Shown here one piece after another: positions 1 to 7,329 of a DNA stretch of 9,461 nt. Location: the NCBI GenBank assembly GCA_017861475.1, contig JAGFXV010000115.1, forward strand, positions 1 to 9,461. Reading direction: 5' to 3'. The first letter of the stretch is position 1. Each line of letters starts with the position of its first letter. The notes below the pieces were generated by a model. That model did no database searches. It had not been told where the DNA came from and saw only the letters and a program-made list of their open reading frames with translations. This DNA comes from Bacillota bacterium (GTDB taxonomy: Bacteria; Bacillota; Syntrophomonadia; Syntrophomonadales; Syntrophomonadaceae). The translations under genes were made by a program, and so were the position numbers.

Positions 1-967
1 TGATCCGCGAACCAATACCATCATCCCGACTGATGGCGTCGGTATAAACCTGCAATCGCTGATCCGGGAAGACGAAGAAATTTTGGTTGAAATGCACGCT
101 TACTGTAATGTTCCCAGTCCGCATCTGACTCCGGAAATCGCCTTTGAACTGGCCGGTGAAATTCGTGCCGCGTTAAGCCGCGAAGAGATTCAGGGGGCAG
201 TGGTGGTTCAGGGGACAGACACGCTGGAGGAAATTTCCTATCTGGTCCATCTGCTGGTTGATAGTCCCAAGGTAATAGTCTTTACCGGCGCCATGAAAAG
301 CCAGCATGAATTATATGCTGACGGGCAAGGCAATCTTGAGGGAGCGATCTTTGTGGCTGTTGACCCCTGCTCCGTGAACCGGGGGGTACTGGTTTATTTT
401 AATCAGGAGATCCATGCCGTGGAAAAAGTGGTCAAATGTCATGCCAACAATGTTTCCTCCTTCCGGTCTCCGGGCTTCGGGCCGGTAGGCATGGTATACG
501 GAGAAAAAGTCGTTTTTCAAAGTCCGCAGATTCCGGCTCTGAAATTGCCGATCGATCATATCGATCCCCGGGTCGTACTCTTGAAAGCGACCTGTGGAAT
601 GGATCCGTTTATAATGGAAGCTTGTATAGAGGCAAATATGTCCGGGATCGTTGTTGAAGGTCTGGGCGCCGGCAATCTTCCCCCTCAAATGCGGGTTTCG
701 GTGCAGAAGGCGATCAGCAAAAACATCCCCTTGATAATGGTGAGCCGCTGTCACGAGGGGATGGCCATGAACCTGTATGCGTATGAAGGCGGCGGGGCTG
801 AACTGCATGAGATGGGTGTCATATTGGGCGGCATGCTGAACGGGCCCAAGGCAAGGATAAAACTGATGGTGGCCTTGGGATATTCACGTGACCTAAGCTT
901 CATCCGCAGTTATTTTGAAGACATCAGTCAGCCGTGGCACAGTAATTTTAAAAAAGAAGAAGAATAA
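1..967 (+). CDS. L-asparaginase, 5'-truncated by the window edge
   Basis: Hydrolyses L-asparagine to aspartate and ammonia. The frame is open from base 2 to the TAA at 965-967. The ATG at 83 is internal, because recognisable family sequence (PTDGVGINLQSLI) precedes it, so the true start and the first catalytic Thr motif (TGGTI type) lie off the window. The second active-site block is seen at 206-232 as VVQGTDTLEE, with the Thr-Asp pair at 215-220. Next comes TGAMKSQHELYADGQGN, the substrate-pocket stretch. The block EKVVKCHANNVSSF carries the catalytic Lys. The C-terminal domain contains GIVVEGLGAGNLPP, typical of the small domain. Without the N-terminus I cannot see whether there is a signal peptide, so cytoplasmic (AnsA) or exported (AnsB) type is undecided. 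It converges on asnS, 33 bp away, with a shared hairpin between. The family call is firm; the subtype is open. Confidence 0.93.
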   Translation, partial: DPRTNTIIPTDGVGINLQSLIREDEEILVEMHAYCNVPSPHLTPEIAFELAGEIRAALSREEIQGAVVVQGTDTLEEISYLVHLLVDSPKVIVFTGAMKSQHELYADGQGNLEGAIFVAVDPCSVNRGVLVYFNQEIHAVEKVVKCHANNVSSFRSPGFGPVGMVYGEKVVFQSPQIPALKLPIDHIDPRVVLLKATCGMDPFIMEACIEANMSGIVVEGLGAGNLPPQMRVSVQKAISKNIPLIMVSRCHEGMAMNLYAYEGGGAELHEMGVILGGMLNGPKARIKLMVALGYSRDLSFIRSYFEDISQPWHSNFKKEEE

Positions 968-971
968 TAAA

Positions 972-997
972 TAATCCCTGGCGCAAGCCAGGGATTA
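972..997 (-). terminator. Hairpin terminator between convergent asparaginase and asnS
   Basis: A perfect 11-bp stem (972-982 with 987-997, TAATCCCTGGC and its complement) closes a 4-nt loop. Read on the minus strand, directly after the asnS stop at 1001, it is followed by a T-rich tract (complement of the purine-rich 951-971), so it is a good intrinsic terminator for asnS. Read on the plus strand, after the asparaginase stop, the loop is GCAA (a GNRA tetraloop), but no U tract follows. It would terminate asparaginase less well or act as a 3'-stabilising stem. Confidence 0.85.
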
Positions 998-1000
998 ATG

Positions 1001-2395
1001 TTAGAAATCACAGGATTTGACGGTGCGGGGGAAGGGCAGGACATCCCGGATATTGCTTACTCCGGTAATATACATAAGGATTCTTTCAAAGCCCAGTCCG
1101 AAACCGGCATGCTTGACCCCGCCGTATTTTCTCAGATCCAGATACCACCACAGTTCTTTTTCGCTGATATGGAATTCCTCCATTTTTTGTTTCAGTACTT
1201 CGTATCTTTCTTCCCTCTGACTGCCGCCGATGATTTCGCCCACACCGGGAACCAGCAGGTCCATGGCAGCCACGGTTTTGTCATCATCATTTAGACGCAT
1301 GTAAAAAGCTTTGATTTCTTTGGGATAGTCGGTGACGAAGACCGGTTTGTTAAAGATCTGTTCGGTAAGATAGCGCTCATGCTCCGTTTGCAAATCATTA
1401 CCCCATTTTACCGGATAATCAAACGCTGCCTTGGATTCCAGCAGCAGATCGACTGCCTCGGTATAGGTGATATGGGCAAAATCTGACTGGACAACATGCA
1501 GCAGCCTTTCTTTCAGGCCTTTGTCAACAAAGCTGTTGAGGAATTCCATTTCTTCGGGAGCGTTTTCCAATACATAGGTAATGAGGTATTTTATCATCGC
1601 TTCGGCCATGCGCATATCATCTTCCAGATCAGCAAAGGCAATTTCCGGTTCAATCATCCAGAATTCCGCCGCATGACGGGCGGTATTGGAATTTTCAGCT
1701 CTGAAGGTGGGGCCGAAGGTATATACGTCTCTGAAAGCCAGGGCAAATATCTCCGCCTGCAACTGGCCACTTACAGTAAGATTGGTTCTGCTGCCGAAAA
1801 AGTCCCGACTGAAATCAACATCCCCGTCTTCGGTCAGAGGAGGATTTTTCGCATCCAGTGTGGTGACCCGGAACATTTCGCCTGCTCCTTCTGCGTCACT
1901 GGCCGTGATGAGCGGGGTATGCACATAAACAAATCCCCGTTCCTGAAAGAATGTGTGGATCGCATAGGCAAGCAGTGATCTGACCCTGAATACGGCGGCA
2001 AAAAGGTTGGTGCGCGGACGCAGATGAGCAGTTTCGCGCAGAAACTCCCGCGAATGTTTCTTGGGCTGAATGGGATAGTCTTCCGGTGAATCTCCTTCCA
2101 GGAGCACCTCCCGGGCGGATATTTCAAAGGGTTGTTTGGCCTCGGGGGTCGCGACGACAACACCTTTGACGGTCACGGCAGCACCGACCCGGTATTTGGC
2201 AACTTCGTTGTAATTGTCCAGACGATCTTTGTCGTAAACAATTTGGATTGTGTTGAAATGCGTGCCGTCATTTAACGCGATAAACCCGAAAGACTTCTGG
2301 TCGCGATTGTTCCTTACCCATCCGCTGAGCGCAACTTCACGTCCGGCATACTTGCCGGGATCTCTGACGAGCTGTCTTACGAGTACCTTTTCCAT
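1001..2395 (-). CDS. asnS: Asparaginyl-tRNA synthetase
   Basis: Class IIb aminoacyl-tRNA synthetase that charges tRNA-Asn with asparagine in the cytoplasm; 464 residues, the usual bacterial length. Residues about 15-100 form the N-terminal OB-fold anticodon-binding domain ([25 protein letters not shown]). The catalytic domain follows. Motif 2 is [25 protein letters not shown] at about 231-251, and motif 3 is GFGLGFER at about 431-438 with the invariant Arg. ENSNTARH rather than the AspRS pattern marks it as AsnRS. Start choice: the AAAGGAGA Shine-Dalgarno is only 1 nt from an upstream ATG (2399-2401) but 7 nt from the second ATG (2393-2395), so I use the second; the longer form adds only Met-Asp. 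It lies 59 bp downstream of the nucleotidase gene on the same strand, and that gap is too short for a T-box leader. Having AsnRS means Asn-tRNA need not depend solely on GatCAB transamidation. Confidence 0.97.
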   Translation of the reverse strand: MEKVLVRQLVRDPGKYAGREVALSGWVRNNRDQKSFGFIALNDGTHFNTIQIVYDKDRLDNYNEVAKYRVGAAVTVKGVVVATPEAKQPFEISAREVLLEGDSPEDYPIQPKKHSREFLRETAHLRPRTNLFAAVFRVRSLLAYAIHTFFQERGFVYVHTPLITASDAEGAGEMFRVTTLDAKNPPLTEDGDVDFSRDFFGSRTNLTVSGQLQAEIFALAFRDVYTFGPTFRAENSNTARHAAEFWMIEPEIAFADLEDDMRMAEAMIKYLITYVLENAPEEMEFLNSFVDKGLKERLLHVVQSDFAHITYTEAVDLLLESKAAFDYPVKWGNDLQTEHERYLTEQIFNKPVFVTDYPKEIKAFYMRLNDDDKTVAAMDLLVPGVGEIIGGSQREERYEVLKQKMEEFHISEKELWWYLDLRKYGGVKHAGFGLGFERILMYITGVSNIRDVLPFPRTVKSCDF

Positions 2396-2454
2396 GTCCA
2401 TTCTCCTTTGTTCAATTTGTATTACTACATAATTATCTGCATTAATTTTAAATA

Positions 2455-3060
2455 TTACCCGGCGTTGCTAATTTGCTGCGGCTGATATTGTCCCAGCCAG
2501 CCGGCCACTTCCCGCCAGTGATTTACCGGGATGATATTATCATTTTTCAGGTGCCGGTTGTAAGGATACTCAAACATGATGACCGGCAGATGGGGACTTA
2601 TTTCGCTGACCAGTTCATAATGATCCTCGATCATGACTTCCACTCCGTTTTCCAGGCAAGCATCCAGCTTGCTGAAAAAGTGCATGTTGCTGGTTTGGTT
2701 CAGAATCAGACGGTCATATTGGACTCCGTGTTGTTTCAGCCAGTTTTTGGTTACCTCTTCAACAGCCGGGAACTTCCGGTTGCGTGAAGTGATGAGGATC
2801 AGCTCATGCTGTTTTTTCAATTCCCGAATCACTTCAACTGCCTGGTCCTTGGGCTGCATGTTGGTATAGATCCGGCCCAGATAATTGTCCAAAAAATCGT
2901 CGGCTACCCGTTTGTCCCAGCCCAGAATGTCTTCCAGGTAATAATAACGCAGGTCGGGGGTGGTATTAAGCCCTTGCTCCCGGCCGAACAGCTGCGCATA
3001 ATGCAGGATCATTTCGGTGGTATGGGTAATGGTATTATCTATATCAATGCCAATGATCAT
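2455..3060 (-). CDS. HAD-family 5'(3')-deoxyribonucleotidase-like protein
   Basis: Predicted cytosolic phosphatase of the NT5C type (201 residues), which would dephosphorylate nucleoside monophosphates. HAD motif I is GIDIDNTIT with the nucleophile and acid/base Asp at 6 and 8. Motif II is LILITSRN (Thr91/Ser92). Lys131 fits motif III, and VMIEDHYEL (Glu145, Asp146) is the metal-binding motif IV. Residues about 15-75 make the small helical cap that usually sets substrate choice. Start: the ATG at 3058-3060 has AGGAGG 8 nt upstream (3069-3074). A longer frame from a TTG at 3126 would begin inside the -35 box of the gene's own promoter, so I reject it. It lies upstream of asnS on the same strand and may be co-transcribed with it. 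The substrate is inferred from the family and not visible in the sequence; a generic HAD phosphatase is the alternative. Confidence 0.85.
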   Translation of the reverse strand: MIIGIDIDNTITHTTEMILHYAQLFGREQGLNTTPDLRYYYLEDILGWDKRVADDFLDNYLGRIYTNMQPKDQAVEVIRELKKQHELILITSRNRKFPAVEEVTKNWLKQHGVQYDRLILNQTSNMHFFSKLDACLENGVEVMIEDHYELVSEISPHLPVIMFEYPYNRHLKNDNIIPVNHWREVAGWLGQYQPQQISNAG

Positions 3061-3097
3061 AGTGCTTTCCTCCTGTATTCTGCCTGACCTGTCTTTC

Positions 3098-3126
3098 ATC
3101 TTAAAACCAATTTGCCCTGCTGGCAA
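3098..3126 (-). promoter_or_regulatory. SigA-type promoter of the nucleotidase (and possibly asnS)
   Basis: On the minus strand TTGCCA (3121-3126, 5 of 6 to the -35 consensus) is followed by a 17-bp spacer and TAAGAT (3098-3103, 4 of 6 to the -10 consensus). Transcription would start near 3091, giving a leader of about 30 nt that holds the AGGAGG site of the nucleotidase gene. Confidence 0.6.
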
Positions 3127-3165
3127 GCGCTAATGTCTTCCTATATGTATATGAGAGTTGTGTTA

Positions 3166-3266
3166 CTGGCAGAAGAAGTGTCAAGGGGATGGGATTGGTG
3201 ACACCCCTTTCAAAGTCAAGGAGGGGGGGTGTCATCAACCCCATCCTCCTGACACTCTAGCAGAAG
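3166..3266. repeat. Palindromic 81-bp element with flanking direct repeat (MITE-like)
   Basis: Two 31-nt arms, 3177-3207 and 3226-3256, are inverted copies of each other with only 4 differences, all A/G transitions, around an 18-nt spacer. The arms end in AGTGTCA outside and TGACACCCC inside. Just outside lie 10-bp direct repeats, CTGGCAGAAG (3166-3175) and CTAGCAGAAG (3257-3266), 9 of 10 identical. They abut the element on the right and are 1 nt from the arm on the left, as a target-site duplication would be. No reading frame fits inside. The layout suggests a small non-autonomous mobile element. A REP-type palindrome or a plain strong hairpin between divergent genes are alternatives; other genomic copies would decide. 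Confidence 0.6.
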
Positions 3267-3282
3267 GGTTTATCATTTTATT

Positions 3283-3316
3283 TAAACGAATACCCGTTTA
3301 TTTATTATGTTAAAAT
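3283..3316 (+). promoter_or_regulatory. Possible extended -10 promoter and operator for the MFS gene
   Basis: TAAAAT (3311-3316) with TG at 3308-3309 matches an extended -10 element. No convincing -35 is seen. A short inverted repeat TAAACG-n6-CGTTTA (3283-3300) covers the -35 position and could be an operator. The surrounding 3267-3320 stretch is strongly AT-rich. Confidence 0.35.
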
Positions 3317-3322
3317 AAGTTC

Positions 3323-3351
3323 TGGGGTCAGGGAACCATTTCCTGCCCCCA
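3323..3351 (+). other. GC-rich hairpin in the MFS leader
   Basis: TGGGGTCAGGGAA (3323-3335) pairs with TTTCCTGCCCCCA (3339-3351) around a CCA loop: 13 pairs with one T-C mismatch and one G-T wobble. It sits downstream of the candidate promoter and 14 nt before the MFS Shine-Dalgarno. No U tract follows, so it is not a normal terminator. It may be an RNA stability or attenuation stem, or a REP-like palindrome related to the larger one nearby. Confidence 0.5.
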
Positions 3352-3380
3352 AATCATTGAGTGTTAAAGAGGACAGAGTA

Positions 3381-3923
3381 TTGTTTAAAAGTATCGTGGA
3401 ACAAAATAAGTATCGTTATTTGTTGATTATTTCGTTGTGTTTAATTTGGATCGTAGTATATTTAATGCGGGTAAATATAAGCGCCCTACTGGTTGACGAA
3501 CGTTTCCTGCATGATCTGGGTCTGCAGGGACAAGCCGCCCAGCAGGGATTGCTGATGACCATATTTTTGATTGTCTACTCCATTTCCAATATGGCAGCTA
3601 TCCCGGTCAGTAACCGTTTAGGACCGCGCCGGTCTATTCTGCTGGGAATGGTGATTGCCGGCCTGGCTTTGCTGTCCGGGGGGTGGGCGGCTTCGTTTAC
3701 AGCGATCCTGATAATCAGGGTATTTTTAGGCGTGGGCAACGGGCTAAAATTTCCTAATATGAGCATTCTGGTGAAAAGATGGTTTCCGCCCAATGAAAGA
3801 GGAATCGCTAACTCACTTTACGGAGTAGGCGGATGCATCGGCATGGTGATCGCTTTTATCGGATTCTCCGCAGGACAATCCGTATGTTTCTGTAGCCGAG
3901 GCAGCCTATATAGGTGCATTTGA
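3381..3923 (+). pseudogene. MFS transporter, N-terminal half of a broken gene
   Basis: First half of a major facilitator superfamily permease, a proton- or ion-coupled inner-membrane transporter, most like the anion:cation symporter-type families; the substrate is unknown. I take the TTG at 3381 as start because AAAGAGGA lies 7 nt upstream; a TTG at 3357 has no ribosome site. Residues 13-35, 56-78, 82-103, 106-122 and 144-164 form helices 1 to 5. The loop 2-3 signature SNRLGPRRSILLG (77-89) and RWFPPNERGIANS after helix 4 are typical. At about residue 160 the family sequence stops. The frame then reads 15-20 unrelated residues (AGQSVCFCSRG) to a stop at 3921-3923. The rest of helix 5 and all of helix 6 are absent, and the gene resumes in another frame around 3862. 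This is a deletion of roughly 100-130 bp, not a simple indel, so a working transporter is unlikely. Confidence 0.82.
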
Positions 3924-4539
3924 TCAGAGAACAAATGAAATTGATGATGGAAATAAGGGCGCAGAATTAAAAGATTTACTGGCCAATTCTTCTTTTTGGC
4001 TTTTGTGTCTGGCCTATACCGCTTATTTATGCAGCTGGTGGGGTTTGCTAACCTGGCTGCCGCAATATCTTGTAGAAGCGCGTCATTTTGATTTGCAGGG
4101 TACATCCGGTAATGTTGCCCTGGCGTATATTATTTCCGGTGTCGGCATATTGGCCGGCGGACGGCTGGTGGATAAAAGCAGCCACAAGAGTATGATCGCC
4201 ATCATAGCCTTGTTGGTGGTAGCGCTGTCCACTCTGGGAGTTACGCTTGTACCGTCGGCGTTTCTGGCAGTTATATTTATGATTTTGGCCGTGGGCGTTA
4301 ACGAATTTGTTTATCCGGCCATCTGGTCAATACTGCAGATACTTTTCCCGGATAAGATGATAGCAGCTGCTTCGGGGATTCTGAGCGGGGTCAGTAATCT
4401 GCTGTCGGCGTTATCTCCAGTGATTATGGGTTGGCTGATTCAAATCAGTGGCAGCTACGCCCTGGGTTTATTATTCCTGGTATTGATGTCTATGCTGGGA
4501 GCTATCAGTTGTATGCTTTTGTACCGTAAGGGTTATTAA
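3862..4539 (+). pseudogene. MFS transporter, C-terminal half of the broken gene
   Basis: Continuation of the permease in the +1 frame. A TGA at 3847-3849 closes this frame upstream, and family-like sequence starts at 3862 with DSPQDNPYVSVAEAAYI, the usual cytoplasmic loop after helix 6. Six further helices follow, starting near SSFWLLCLAYTAYL, AYIISGVGILAGG, SMIAIIALLVVALS, AFLAVIFMILAVG, AAASGILSGVSNLL and YALGLLFLVLMSML, so helices 7 to 12 are intact. There is no ribosome site or good start near the beginning. The first possible start is a TTG at 4003, which would fall inside helix 7. The six helices are well kept, so the damage looks recent. It is followed, after 48 bp, by ltaE. Confidence 0.82.
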
Positions 4540-4545
4540 TATAAT
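4519..4545 (+). promoter_or_regulatory. Possible promoter for ltaE
   Basis: A perfect TATAAT lies at 4540-4545, immediately after the MFS stop. The best upstream partner is weak (TTGTAC at 4519-4524, 15-bp spacer). If used, it would let ltaE and the genes behind it be transcribed independently of the broken MFS gene. Confidence 0.3.
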
Positions 4546-4587
4546 TGCCGGTTCTTTGTCGGTTACATCGAAAGAAGGTTAGAGAAT

Positions 4588-5622
4588 TTGATTTACTTCA
4601 ACAATGATTATTGCGAAGGCGCCCATCCTCAAGTTATGGAAAAACTGCTGACCACCAATATGGTGCAAACCATTGGCTACGGTGAAGATCAATATTGTGA
4701 AGAGGCTACCCGGCTGATCAGGGAAAAATGCGGGCGGGCTGATATTGATGTGCACTTTTTGGTAGGCGGCACCCAGACCAATTTTACTTTTATTGCTTCT
4801 GCACTGCGTCCGCATCAGGGCGTAATTTCGGCTGACACCGGACATATCAATGTGCATGAAACCGGTGCTATTGAGGCTACCGGCCACAAGGTTCTGGCTC
4901 TGCCCAGCCCTGACGGGAAGCTTACCGCCGCGCAGATTCAACAGGTTTGCGATGACCACTTCGGCGATTCCACCCATGAACACATGGTGCAACCCAAACT
5001 GGTCTATATCTCCAATCCTTCAGAGATCGGCACCATATACAACAAGGCGGAGCTTACCGCCCTGCATGAAACCTGTCGTAAGAATGATTTGATCCTCTAT
5101 ATGGACGGAGCCAGACTGGGTTACGGATTAAGTGCTCCGGATAATGATCTTGACTTGCCGGTGATTGCTGAACTTTGCGATGCTTTCTATATCGGCGGGA
5201 CGAAAATCGGTCTGTTGTTTGGCGAAGCTCTGGTTATTTGCAATGAGCGATTAAAGCCGGATTTTCGTTACATAATAAAACAGAGGGGCGGCATGCTGGC
5301 CAAGGGGCGGTTGCTGGGAGTGCAGTTCACGGCATTGTTCGAGGACAATCTGTACTTTGCCATGGCCCGTCATGCCAATGAACTGGCCATGCTGATCAAA
5401 GAAGCCTGTATTAAAAAAGGCTATGAGTTTTTTATCGATTCGACCACCAATCAACAGTTTCCCATTCTGCCCGACACAGTTTTGGAGAAGCTCAGTGAGG
5501 ATTTCGTCTATTCCTACTGGCAGAAAATTGACGATCAGCGTAGCGCAGTGCGCTTCTGCACCAGTTGGGCAACGCTGCCGGAAAATGTGCAGCAGCTGAT
5601 CGCTGCCATAGAAAAACTATAA
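4588..5622 (+). CDS. ltaE: Low-specificity L-threonine aldolase
   Basis: PLP-dependent fold-type I enzyme that cleaves L-threonine or L-allo-threonine to glycine and acetaldehyde, linking threonine, glycine and C1 metabolism in the cytoplasm. Its 344 residues are the usual length. It opens with the family N-terminus YFNNDYCEGAHP. GGTQTN (60-65) binds the cofactor phosphate. ADTGHINVHETGA (82-94) carries the His that stacks on the PLP ring. YMDGARLGYG has Asp173 for the pyridine nitrogen. YIGGTKIGLLFGEA has the Schiff-base Lys206. RFCTSWAT near the C-terminus is the conserved Arg region. The start is a TTG with AGAAGG 9 nt upstream; the next in-frame ATG (codon 17) would remove the conserved N-terminus. 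It follows the broken MFS gene by 48 bp and precedes nfo by 34 bp. A related beta-eliminating lyase is the only real alternative. Confidence 0.93.
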   Translation: MIYFNNDYCEGAHPQVMEKLLTTNMVQTIGYGEDQYCEEATRLIREKCGRADIDVHFLVGGTQTNFTFIASALRPHQGVISADTGHINVHETGAIEATGHKVLALPSPDGKLTAAQIQQVCDDHFGDSTHEHMVQPKLVYISNPSEIGTIYNKAELTALHETCRKNDLILYMDGARLGYGLSAPDNDLDLPVIAELCDAFYIGGTKIGLLFGEALVICNERLKPDFRYIIKQRGGMLAKGRLLGVQFTALFEDNLYFAMARHANELAMLIKEACIKKGYEFFIDSTTNQQFPILPDTVLEKLSEDFVYSYWQKIDDQRSAVRFCTSWATLPENVQQLIAAIEKL

Positions 5623-5656
5623 GCGGCTGGTTTCAGCCCAAGAGGAGGGGTAAGGC

Positions 5657-6490
5657 ATGTTCAACATCGGTTGTCATTTGTCTGCATCCAAAGGTTATGC
5701 CCATATGGGACAGGAAGCAGTCAGCATTGGTGCCAATACGTTTCAGTTTTTCACCCGCAATCCCCGGGGCAGCAAGGCCAAGGCGATTGATCCCAAGGAC
5801 GTGAAAAAATTTCTGGACTATTCGCAGGAAAATCATTTGGGCAGGATCCTGGCCCATGCGCCCTATACCCTGAACGCCTGTGCAGCCGAACCGAGAACCA
5901 GAGAGTTTGCCCTGGAGGTCATGGCTGATGATTTGATGCGCATGGAATACACGCCCAACAATTATTATACGTTTCACCCCGGCAGCCATGTAGGACAAGG
6001 TATTGACAAAGGAATCGAACTGATTTCTGATCTGCTCAATACGATTTTAAAGCCGGAGCAGACTACCATGGTACTGCTGGAAACCATGTCCGGCAAAGGC
6101 AGTGAAGTGGGAGGCAAATTTGAAGAATTACGGATGATCATTGATCGGGTCGAACTGCATGACAAACTGGGCGTATGCCTGGATACTTGTCATATCTATG
6201 ATGCCGGTTATGATATCATCAGTGATCTGGACGAAGTGCTGGCGGAATTTGACCGGATCATAGGACTTAACAGGCTGCGGGCAATTCATTTAAATGACAG
6301 CAAAAACCCCTTTGCCAGCCACAAAGACCGGCATGAAAAAATAGGGGAAGGGTCACTGGGCATTGATGCCATAACCAACGTCATCAATCACCCCCGGCTC
6401 AGACATTTGCCCTTCTACCTGGAAACACCCAATGAGCTGGAAGGTTATGCCGAAGAGATCAAGATGCTCAAGGCTGTCTACAAGGAATAG
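5657..6490 (+). CDS. nfo: Endonuclease IV (AP endonuclease)
   Basis: Zinc-dependent TIM-barrel enzyme of base excision repair that cuts 5' to abasic sites and trims blocked 3' ends. Its 277 residues match the family length. All nine metal ligands of the family are present and in order: His67 (LAHAPYTLN), His107 (TFHPGSHVG), Glu142 (LLETMSG), Asp176 and His179 ([12 protein letters not shown]), His211 (AIHLNDSKN), Asp224 and His226 ([11 protein letters not shown]) and Glu256 (YLETPN). The start ATG has a strong GAGGAGGGG site upstream. It lies 34 bp after ltaE and 49 bp before the NRDE gene. Nothing suggests a functional link to ltaE beyond shared transcription. Confidence 0.97.
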   Translation: MFNIGCHLSASKGYAHMGQEAVSIGANTFQFFTRNPRGSKAKAIDPKDVKKFLDYSQENHLGRILAHAPYTLNACAAEPRTREFALEVMADDLMRMEYTPNNYYTFHPGSHVGQGIDKGIELISDLLNTILKPEQTTMVLLETMSGKGSEVGGKFEELRMIIDRVELHDKLGVCLDTCHIYDAGYDIISDLDEVLAEFDRIIGLNRLRAIHLNDSKNPFASHKDRHEKIGEGSLGIDAITNVINHPRLRHLPFYLETPNELEGYAEEIKMLKAVYKE

Positions 6491-6539
6491 TTCGAAGCAG
6501 ACAGCTTGTTTTATTAATAATGAAAATGGAGCAATCAAA

Positions 6540-7310
6540 ATGTGTACGATCATATTTGCCTATGACTGCCATCCCAAGTATCAACTGGTGGTAGCAGCCA
6601 ATCGGGATGAATTCTATAAACGGCCCACGCAACCGGCGGCTTTCTGGCCGGAGCACGAGGATGTACTGGCAGGCAAGGATCTGAAGGAAGGCGGCACCTG
6701 GATGGGGATAACCACCGGTGGCCGCTTCGCGACATTAACCAATTACCGCGATCCGGCCGCGTACAATCCTGCGGCCAATTCCCGCGGACATCTGGTTTAT
6801 AATTTTCTGACCGGTGGTGAAGAACCATTGGACTATATTAAAGCAATTATCAGCCAGGCTGATTTATTGAATGGTTTCAACTTGCTGCTGGGCGATCAGG
6901 AATCACTTTACTGTTATTCCAACCGGGGTCATTCGATACGTAAAGTGGGAAGGGGAGTACATGGCCTCAGCAACGGTCTGCTGGACGATCCCTGGCCCAA
7001 AGTGGCCAAGGGCAAAAAGCGTCTGGAGAGGATCATGATTGACGATGAAATCGACAGGGAAGATTTGTTTGCCATGATGGCAGACCGGGAACAGGCACCC
7101 GATGAGATGCTGCCTCAAACCGGGGTCAGTTTGGAAATGGAGCGGGTGCTGGCTCCAGCCTTCGTTATGAGTCCGGGATACGGAACCAGAACAACCACTG
7201 TTTTGTTGATCAGCCGCAACGGTAAAGTTCAGTTTTGGGAACGCAGCTTCATACCCGATGGGGCAGACAAATGGAATGAAGTATATTATGAATTTGAGAT
7301 AAAAAGATGA
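6540..7310 (+). CDS. NRDE (TANGO2) family protein
   Basis: 256-residue member of the family named for its Asn-Arg-Asp-Glu motif, seen here at 21-24 in VVAANRDEFYKRP. Other family blocks are EGGTWMGI (50-57), ATLTNYRDP (64-72), GLSNGLLDDPWPK (142-154) and YGTRTTTVLL (214-223). The protein starts Met-Cys-Thr, so removal of Met exposes Cys2. The family resembles N-terminal nucleophile hydrolases, and Cys2 is the candidate nucleophile. The biochemical role in bacteria is not settled; eukaryotic TANGO2 relatives have been tied to haem trafficking. The ATG at 6540 has GGAG 8 nt upstream. Longer frames from 6432 overlap nfo and break the Met-Cys terminus, so I reject them. It is placed 49 bp after nfo and 19 bp before the methyltransferase, probably co-transcribed. 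No signal peptide is present. Confidence 0.9.
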   Translation: MCTIIFAYDCHPKYQLVVAANRDEFYKRPTQPAAFWPEHEDVLAGKDLKEGGTWMGITTGGRFATLTNYRDPAAYNPAANSRGHLVYNFLTGGEEPLDYIKAIISQADLLNGFNLLLGDQESLYCYSNRGHSIRKVGRGVHGLSNGLLDDPWPKVAKGKKRLERIMIDDEIDREDLFAMMADREQAPDEMLPQTGVSLEMERVLAPAFVMSPGYGTRTTTVLLISRNGKVQFWERSFIPDGADKWNEVYYEFEIKR

Positions 7311-7329
7311 TCATGTCAGGGGAGGGAAA

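Noticed and set aside
311..808. 165-codon open frame on the minus strand
   Set aside because: Fully antisense to the well-supported asparaginase, with no family features.
2396..2454. T-box or other leader control of asnS
   Set aside because: The gap between the nucleotidase stop and asnS is only 59 bp, with no T-box sequence or antiterminator stem.
3061..3126. 22-residue N-terminal extension of the nucleotidase from a TTG at 3126
   Set aside because: It would start inside the -35 box of a good promoter and lacks a ribosome site; ATG 3060 has AGGAGG at 8 nt and begins the HAD fold directly.
6432..6539. 36-residue extension of the NRDE protein overlapping nfo
   Set aside because: Translation is out-of-frame nfo sequence, and the family requires Met-Cys at the N-terminus, which is provided by ATG 6540 with GGAG upstream.
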